Shown: in pieces, positions 62,338 through 64,000 of the stretch
Layout of the letters: the number at the start of each line of letters is the position of its first letter
How positions within the stretch are numbered: the first letter of the stretch is position 1
Source of the DNA: Fluviispira vulneris
Lineage (GTDB): Bacteria > Bdellovibrionota_B > Oligoflexia > Silvanigrellales > Silvanigrellaceae
Assembly (NCBI RefSeq): GCF_014281055.1
Contig: NZ_JACRSE010000001.1
Location: forward strand, 868,001-932,000
Direction of reading: 5' to 3'
Length of the DNA stretch: 64,000 nt
Program-made: the position numbers and the translations under genes
Notes under the pieces: model-generated
Told to the model about the DNA's origin: nothing
The model's database searches: none
Seen by the model: the letters and a program-made list of their open reading frames with translations, nothing else

Positions 62338-63363
62338 GTGACAGAAAGAAGTCTATTTTTAAAAGAAAAAGAATTAGAAAACTCTACTGAAAATATTGAG
62401 CGTAATATTTTGCGTTACAAAGAAAAAATATTGCCATTTTATAAATCTACAGGATCGACGCATCAGTTTTTAGGTATGAATGACATACCTATTTCATGTC
62501 GAATATTTACAAATCCAAATGCGACAGCAAAAATTCTGCTTTGCACAGGTTATAACGAATCATATCTAAAATATGCAGAGCTCATCATGAATCTATTTGA
62601 AATGGGTTACTCAATTTTTTGCTTCGATCACCGAGGACAAGGTTTTTCAGGTCGATTTAAAGAACAAGCAAAAAGAGGGTTCGTAGATAATTTTGCAAAT
62701 TATGTTGATGATCTTTCCTTTTATTTTGAGAATATTGTCAACAGCCAACAAGTGCAATTACCAACTTTTATTCTTGCCCATTCCATGGGGGGAGCAATAG
62801 CTACATTAGCTGTTTGTGGAAAAAAAATTAATCCCCTTGGCGTTATTCTTTCTTCACCTATGCATGGTATTGCTCTTTCACCTTATCGCTTCTTAGAATA
62901 TCCAATCTATCTTCTTACAAAAATATTTTGTAAATTTGGTAAAGAAAAAGAATATGTTTTTGGCCAAACTGATTGCATCCCTTTTAGACCTTTTGAAGGA
63001 AATGATGTCACAAATTCAAAATTTAGATATGATGTTTGGCGCAATCATATTGCAGAAATAGAGGATATGCAATTAGGTGGTCCCACATTTGGCTGGATGT
63101 CTGAAGCTATAAAAGCTTCTCGGCAAGCACGACATATGGGCTATGATAACAATATTCCATTTTTACTTTTACAGGCTGAAAATGACACGGTTGTAGTAAA
63201 TTCGACTCAAGATATTTTTATCAATAAATGTGCAAACAGTGAAAAATTTATTCTTGAAAACGCACAACACGAAATATTAATGGAAGTTAATTTTATACGC
63301 GAAAAAGCTTTAGAACAGATCCGCAAATTCATTTATAAGAAAATAGAAAGCAGAAAAACTTAA
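62338..63363 (+). CDS. alpha/beta hydrolase, lysophospholipase/monoacylglycerol lipase-like
   Basis: 341 residues starting at GTG 62338 with AAAAGGA upstream. Serine hydrolase motifs: ILLCTGYNESYLKYAELIM (oxyanion region), FCFDHRGQGFSGR, nucleophile LAHSMGGAIATLA, acid in LLLQAENDTVVV, and His in NAQHEILME. The pattern is that of PldB/MGL-type enzymes which split lysophospholipids or monoglycerides. No signal peptide, so probably cytoplasmic. Its natural substrate cannot be told. Confidence 0.85.
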   Translation: MTERSLFLKEKELENSTENIERNILRYKEKILPFYKSTGSTHQFLGMNDIPISCRIFTNPNATAKILLCTGYNESYLKYAELIMNLFEMGYSIFCFDHRGQGFSGRFKEQAKRGFVDNFANYVDDLSFYFENIVNSQQVQLPTFILAHSMGGAIATLAVCGKKINPLGVILSSPMHGIALSPYRFLEYPIYLLTKIFCKFGKEKEYVFGQTDCIPFRPFEGNDVTNSKFRYDVWRNHIAEIEDMQLGGPTFGWMSEAIKASRQARHMGYDNNIPFLLLQAENDTVVVNSTQDIFINKCANSEKFILENAQHEILMEVNFIREKALEQIRKFIYKKIESRKT

Positions 63364-63397
63364 GACATAATTTTTTTTATATTTAAGTCCACTCAAG

Positions 63398-64000
63398 CTA
63401 GATGGAATTTTGTTGAACAAGATGTTTTTTTATAGCATATATTTGCATAACAAATGCAGAAATTAAAACAAATGCACCGCAGTAAAGAAAAAGTCCTCCC
63501 CAAGAGGTATAAGAAACGATTAATAATGAAAATATAAGTAATCCAAATATATTTGTAAGTGATGACATAAAAACAAGCTGACCAAAATAGACACGTTTCA
63601 AAGCGCTGTCTAATACAGGAAGCTCAGCAATCCAAGAGCGAAATCCATTGACTAAAGTTGTCATACCTAATGCCAAAATAATATTTCCTATACTTAAAAT
63701 GTATATATTTTTCCCAATTCCAATTAAAAGCAGTCCTCCACCTGCGAATATTCCCGCTATTTCTCTATATCGGGTTAAGATGGGCCATTTTATTGTAATG
63801 ATACTTGCAAGAAACATAGAAAAATACTGAATTGTCATAAAAACTGCGACAACATTGGATTCAATTTTTAATTGCTTTAAATGAACAAGAACTCCTCCGT
63901 TATATGTTGAAACAATTATATTTATAACGATAACAATTGCCCAAAAAGAAAAATGTTTCTTATATAAATACATAATATCTTTATATTTAACAATTTTATT
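63398..64000 (-). CDS. MFS-like membrane transporter, 5' part cut by the window edge
   Basis: The frame has an internal ATG at 63973 but stays open to the right edge, reading NKIVKYKDIMYLYKKHFSFW across the boundary. Six TM helices follow a basic loop, as in the C-terminal half of a 12-TM major-facilitator protein; it is likely truncated on its N-terminal side. GLLIFSLLIVSYTSWGGLFLYCG and IGNIILALGMTTLVNGFRSW look like typical MFS helices. Substrate unknown. Confidence 0.7.
   Translation of the reverse strand, partial: NKIVKYKDIMYLYKKHFSFWAIVIVINIIVSTYNGGVLVHLKQLKIESNVVAVFMTIQYFSMFLASIITIKWPILTRYREIAGIFAGGGLLLIGIGKNIYILSIGNIILALGMTTLVNGFRSWIAELPVLDSALKRVYFGQLVFMSSLTNIFGLLIFSLLIVSYTSWGGLFLYCGAFVLISAFVMQIYAIKKHLVQQNSI

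Overview
The window is AT-rich DNA from a Gram-negative bacterium. It encodes RseP-type intramembrane proteolysis, an RodA/PBP2/MreCD wall-elongation cluster, periplasmic and lipidated proteins, and a Fur-type iron box. Overall gene content, the low GC and the many small secreted orphans suggest the Bdellovibrionota (Oligoflexia/Silvanigrella-like bacteria). That placement is an inference from general resemblance; no rRNA or other marker settles it. I saw no tRNA, rRNA, CRISPR array or intact insertion sequence.

Layout. Positions 1-6248 (minus) hold an envelope/housekeeping operon: uppS, rseP, tsaB, pssA, asd and the 5' part of a secreted protein gene cut by the window edge. hisS and a fused NMN adenylyltransferase/Nudix gene converge at 7.8 kb. 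A Mip-like FKBP isomerase and two secreted orphans follow. Positions 12289-16983 (minus) carry leuA-leuC-leuD-leuB. In front of it lies an unannotated 33-codon leader peptide with a run of leucine codons, the hallmark of leucine attenuation. Divergent from it (17.5-21.4 kb) is a three-gene set: a SulP anion transporter fused to a gamma-carbonic-anhydrase-like domain, then two membrane-anchored SPFH proteins. Glycolytic pgk-tpiA, manC and hemE follow.

Positions 26.9-33.8 kb form a compact iron operon. A sigma70-like promoter whose -10 lies inside a Fur box drives an MFS exporter, a periplasmic binding protein, two FecCD permeases, an ATPase and a single IucA/IucC-type siderophore synthetase. 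No outer-membrane receptor is encoded here. A dicarboxylate/amino-acid symporter, oligoendopeptidase F and a purine-salvage pair (purine nucleoside phosphorylase and hypoxanthine phosphoribosyltransferase) follow.

Positions 39-48.6 kb are accessory and partly decayed: an Nmad3-like protein, a bacterial VMO-I-fold protein, a broken copy of the Nmad3-like C-terminus, a DUF2079-like membrane gene interrupted by an in-frame TGA, a GT-C glycosyltransferase, a PaiB-like protein, an 846-residue lipoprotein and a scrap resembling the C-terminus of a phage tail-collar protein. Core functions then resume: M1 aminopeptidase, ruvC, rodA, PBP2, mreD, mreC, a PpiD-like foldase, NAD kinase, an orphan NuoB coupled to an OmpR-type response regulator, a divergent pseudopilin, small orphans, an alpha/beta hydrolase and half of an MFS-like transporter cut by the right edge.

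Many genes begin at a Shine-Dalgarno-backed codon downstream of the longest possible start, and GTG/TTG starts are common. Starts were adjusted where a good ribosome-binding site decided the matter.
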